From Anaerocolumna chitinilytica (GTDB taxonomy: Bacteria > Bacillota > Clostridia > Lachnospirales > Lachnospiraceae), in assembly GCF_014218355.1 (NCBI RefSeq), contig NZ_AP023368.1, positions 310,001 through 374,000 on the forward strand: a DNA stretch of 64,000 nucleotides. The letters run 5' to 3'. The position numbers and the translations under genes are program-made. Shown piece after piece: positions 62,039-64,000 of this stretch. Within the stretch, counting starts at the first letter, position 1, and every line of letters begins with the position of its first letter. Below the pieces are notes generated by a model. That model searched no databases. It saw only the letters and a program-made list of their open reading frames with translations, and was not told the DNA's origin.

Positions 62039-62422
62039 TTGGATAAGAACACATATGTAAAAAAGAAAGATATTATTTTATTAGGAGTGATATTGGTTTT
62101 AGCTCTAGTAGGGTTTCTGGCCTTTCGGTTTACACAAAAGGACGGTAAGATGGTGGTGGTCACAGTGGATGGTGCGGTTTATAAGGAGTACCCTTTAAAC
62201 AAAGATATCTCTGCCACGATACATGGTGTTAACGGAAGCACTAATCTCCTTGTAATAAAGGATGGTTATGCTGATGTTACTGAGGCAAGCTGCCCGGATA
62301 AAATATGTGTAAAATCAAGAAAGATAAATAAAACCGGTGAGAGCATCATCTGTTTGCCGAATAAGGTCGTAGTAAAAATTACCGGCGGCGATGACGGTGA
62401 AGTAGACGGTTCTACAAATTAA
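62039..62422 (+). CDS. NusG-domain-II-containing membrane-anchored protein
   Basis: 127 residues, TTG start 7 nt after AAGGAG. One transmembrane helix near residues 12-30, then an extracytoplasmic domain with VVTVDGAVYKEYPL, a pattern seen in NusG_II proteins, and the CPDKIC pair followed by the SIICLPNKVVVKI motif. The two cysteines could form a disulfide or bind metal. NusG_II proteins often sit beside FMN- or electron-transport genes, but that context is absent here; it follows spoIIID. Confidence 0.85.
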   Translation: MDKNTYVKKKDIILLGVILVLALVGFLAFRFTQKDGKMVVVTVDGAVYKEYPLNKDISATIHGVNGSTNLLVIKDGYADVTEASCPDKICVKSRKINKTGESIICLPNKVVVKITGGDDGEVDGSTN

Positions 62423-62443
62423 AGTATAGGCATATATTATCCT

Positions 62444-62506
62444 GCCGTAAGTTAGCTGACAGGCTGTTTCTTCAAACAGTCTATGCGGCTGATTTACGGC
62501 ATTTTT
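62444..62506 (+). terminator. Terminator of the spoIIID operon
   Basis: GCCGTAA pairs with TTACGGC, with an inner CTGTTT/AAACAG hairpin, followed by ATTTTTC. It separates spoIIID from the cassette that follows. Confidence 0.75.
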
Positions 62507-62591
62507 CTATATTTCCTTTGAAGTAACCGGATATAATTTGTAATAGTCATGCATACAATTATAGAAACAAGTACAATAGGGGGATATCCTT

Positions 62592-62771
62592 TTGAAAGGC
62601 TATATAGAAGAAAGAGCAGTGGAAATAGCCAACTACATAATCGACAACAATGCGACCGTGAGGCAGACAGCGAAGCAGTTTGGCATTTCAAAATCAACGG
62701 TACATAAAGATGTAACAAAAGTGAACGGAGGGATAGTGTGGATTTGGAAAATGACAAGAACCTTATGGTGA
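62592..62771 (+). CDS. Mini helix-turn-helix protein derived from SpoIIID (59 residues)
   Basis: TTG start 8 nt after AGGGGG. Residues 1-40 (GYIEERAVEIANYI, then VRQTAKQFGISKSTVHKD) are clearly homologous to the SpoIIID encoded 600 bp upstream. The normal C-terminal half is absent: after KSTVHKD the frame runs into VNGGIVWIW and stops within the next gene, overlapping it by 34 bp. Either a truncated spoIIID paralogue or a short regulator that evolved into the first gene of a cassette; its intact start and ribosome-binding site, and coupling to the next gene, favour expression. Its DNA-binding helix is intact. Confidence 0.6.
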   Translation: MKGYIEERAVEIANYIIDNNATVRQTAKQFGISKSTVHKDVTKVNGGIVWIWKMTRTLW

Positions 62772-62956
62772 TAGAGGCCATTGAAGGCTATGCTAAAAAC
62801 CACAATATGAAGACCTGGGAAGTCTTTTTGTTATTTCGGTGCAACGGTATTATAGACCTCTTACGGTTACAGTACAAGACATTGCATACACAAAGTATGG
62901 AGGAGAGCATATACTTTGTGGAGGACATTTTAAGGAGAGTGCTGGATGCAAAATGA
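62738..62956 (+). CDS. DUF3791-like small protein, possible immunity or partner of the DUF3990 protein
   Basis: 72 residues, GTG start 6 nt after GGAGGG. All-helical, with the pattern IEAIEGYAKNHNM, KTWEVFLLF, GIIDLLRLQYKTLHTQS, EESIYFVEDILRRVL. The LHTQ motif and the spacing of helices match DUF3791. That family is usually next to DUF3990 genes. The start overlaps the mini-HTH frame and the stop overlaps the DUF3990 start by 11 bp, so the three genes are translated as one unit. Confidence 0.65.
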   Translation: MDLENDKNLMVIEAIEGYAKNHNMKTWEVFLLFRCNGIIDLLRLQYKTLHTQSMEESIYFVEDILRRVLDAK

Positions 62957-63719
62957 AATATATTTGTACCATGGGACGAATGTAAAGTTTGACCAGGTTG
63001 ATTTGAGTTTTTCAAAGGACAAAAGGGATTTCGGAAGAGGCTTTTATACCACAACCTTCAGAGAACAGGCAGAGGGCTGGGCAGAAAACATGTACATTCG
63101 GTACGGCGGTGAAGGCAGATTCGTTATGGAATTTAAACTTCAATTAACAGAAGAGCTTTCCGTAATGAAGTATCCGGGACTTACCAGCGAATGGCTTTCA
63201 ATGATTAAAGACAACAGGCTTTACGGAGGAATTCAGCACACATATGATATTGTAATAGGACCGGTAGCGGATGACAATATTATGAGAACAATCGCTCTTT
63301 ATGTAGCAGGAATCTATAACCAGGAAACAGCACTGGAACAATTGCGTCCCTTTCAGGCTCATGATCAGATATCCCTGCATACACAAAAAGCTCTGAAATA
63401 CCTGACATATCTGGGCCGGAAAGAACTTAAGCCGGTAAAAGCCCAATCCATGGAGGAAAGTATGAAGACCCTTTATTGCTATAGAGATCAGGATATTACT
63501 CTTGATATCCTTATGAAAGTTGAACATGTTGTACGCTTGATTGCCGCAGAAACCGGCAAAACCTTTGATGACTGTCTTTATGAATTCTACCGTTCAAAAG
63601 CATATGAGACGCTGCAAAAAACAGGCTCTCTGATGTGGGCAGAGAGCGCAGAGTTTGTAGCCGATGAATTTTTCAGAGAGTATGCAGAGGACCCTGATAA
63701 AGAGAAAGAGGTGTTATAG
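62946..63719 (+). CDS. DUF3990 protein, ADP-ribosyltransferase-like
   Basis: 257 residues, ATG 8 nt after AAGGAG. The N-terminal 160 residues match DUF3990: [35 protein letters not shown] and [17 protein letters not shown] and a later Glu are the pattern of ADP-ribosyltransferase-fold enzymes that transfer ADP-ribose from NAD+. The C-terminal 65 residues ([38 protein letters not shown]) are helical and resemble DUF3791 (weak; my alignment by eye). No signal peptide. It overlaps the convergent corA gene by 6 bp. Likely target-modifying toxin or NAD-dependent effector; unproven. Confidence 0.75.
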   Translation: MQNEIYLYHGTNVKFDQVDLSFSKDKRDFGRGFYTTTFREQAEGWAENMYIRYGGEGRFVMEFKLQLTEELSVMKYPGLTSEWLSMIKDNRLYGGIQHTYDIVIGPVADDNIMRTIALYVAGIYNQETALEQLRPFQAHDQISLHTQKALKYLTYLGRKELKPVKAQSMEESMKTLYCYRDQDITLDILMKVEHVVRLIAAETGKTFDDCLYEFYRSKAYETLQKTGSLMWAESAEFVADEFFREYAEDPDKEKEVL

Positions 63720-64000
63720 GAACTTCTTTCTTTTGAAATACAATATATTTATAATTACTACTACAATACTGAGGAGGATAACAAATGGGTAGCCGAATTT
63801 CCACCTTAGTTCCGGCATATTGCTAAAATTCATTCCATACCAGCCTACAATCAAAGTTAGAGGCAGAAAAATAGTAGTAATTACAGTAAACAATTTCATG
63901 ATGTTGTTAAGATTATAATCCATCCTTGCATGATAGGCATCCCTTACATGGATGCTGTAATCATCAAGTTTTCTGACGTTTTCGCTAAGCCTGTTGACAC
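63714..64000 (-). CDS. corA: CorA-type magnesium transporter, C-terminal part (5' end outside window)
   Basis: The minus-strand frame is open to the right edge. The visible 95 codons hold the end of the long stalk helix ([19 protein letters not shown]), the first transmembrane helix with the selectivity motif YGMNF, a short loop and the second helix, ending in the basic YFKRKKFL. This is the conserved pore end of CorA Mg2+/Co2+ channels. The stop codon overlaps the convergent DUF3990 gene, and no terminator lies between the two. Confidence 0.93.
   Translation of the reverse strand, partial: VNRLSENVRKLDDYSIHVRDAYHARMDYNLNNIMKLFTVITTIFLPLTLIVGWYGMNFSNMPELRWKFGYPFVILLSIVVVIINILYFKRKKFL

Overview
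The window reads as chromosomal DNA of an AT-rich, endospore-forming anaerobic Firmicute, most likely a Lachnospiraceae (Clostridium cluster XIVa) member. This is inferred from AGGAGG ribosome-binding sites, frequent GTG/TTG starts, the gdpP-rplI-dnaB and tsaC-ywlE-rpiB gene orders, sporulation genes (SpoIIID, CwlD, YwmB-like), a 2[4Fe-4S] ferredoxin, AhpC with a thioredoxin-reductase-like AhpF, and LytTR/GHKL signalling. No rRNA, tRNA, CRISPR array or prophage was seen. Both edges cut genes: a K+ channel at the left and CorA at the right.

Layout. 1-11.2 kb: K+ channel end, a Nudix hydrolase, a pstSCAB phosphate importer (PstS carries two Ig-like BIG2 domains and a palindromic repeat lies between pstS and pstC), then a LytTR regulator, a GHKL kinase and a pair of ABC exporter half-transporters. 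11.4-18.9 kb: GAF protein, ThDP-dependent enzyme and SDR reductase; a cyclic-di-GMP-I riboswitch ahead of a chemotaxis receptor and a small STAS-like protein; ahpC-ahpF. 19-28.7 kb: a disaccharide uptake and phosphorolysis locus (LacI regulator, ABC importer, GH65 phosphorylase, beta-phosphoglucomutase), followed by a broken permease remnant, a DUF1861-like protein and an SGNH hydrolase. 29-34.5 kb: a DUF218 protein, a PAS-GGDEF-HD-GYP c-di-GMP protein, and marR with a DHA2 drug exporter.

34.6-41.2 kb is housekeeping: gdpP-rplI-dnaB, MerR, ferredoxin, DUF1858, mecA. 41.6-43.7 kb holds an unusual pair: a Ser/Thr kinase fused to a MinD/ParA-like domain with a broken Walker A, and a free-standing relative with the same broken motif. 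44-49.7 kb: GH18 cell-wall protein, CwlD amidase, tsaC-ywlE-rpiB, YwmB-like protein. 49.7-59.2 kb: a repetitive Pro/Met/Gly-rich probable spore-surface protein, a methyltransferase, a large exported protein with a degenerate C39-like tail, a GT2 glycosyltransferase, PAP2 phosphatase, Dtd and an unknown exported protein. 59.2-64 kb: a tandem structured repeat ahead of cysK, a 232-bp giant inverted repeat, a thioesterase, spoIIID, a NusG-II-like protein, and a compact cassette of a SpoIIID-like mini-HTH, a DUF3791 protein and a DUF3990 (ADP-ribosyltransferase-like) protein.

Three themes recur. Cyclic dinucleotides: a c-di-GMP riboswitch, a GGDEF/HD-GYP enzyme and the c-di-AMP phosphodiesterase GdpP. 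Non-coding palindromic DNA: three copies of a ~189-bp MITE-like element, one giant hairpin and one tandem pair of hairpins. The strongest candidate for an under-described system is the HTH-DUF3791-DUF3990 cassette at 62.6-63.7 kb; the kinase/ParA-like pair is second.
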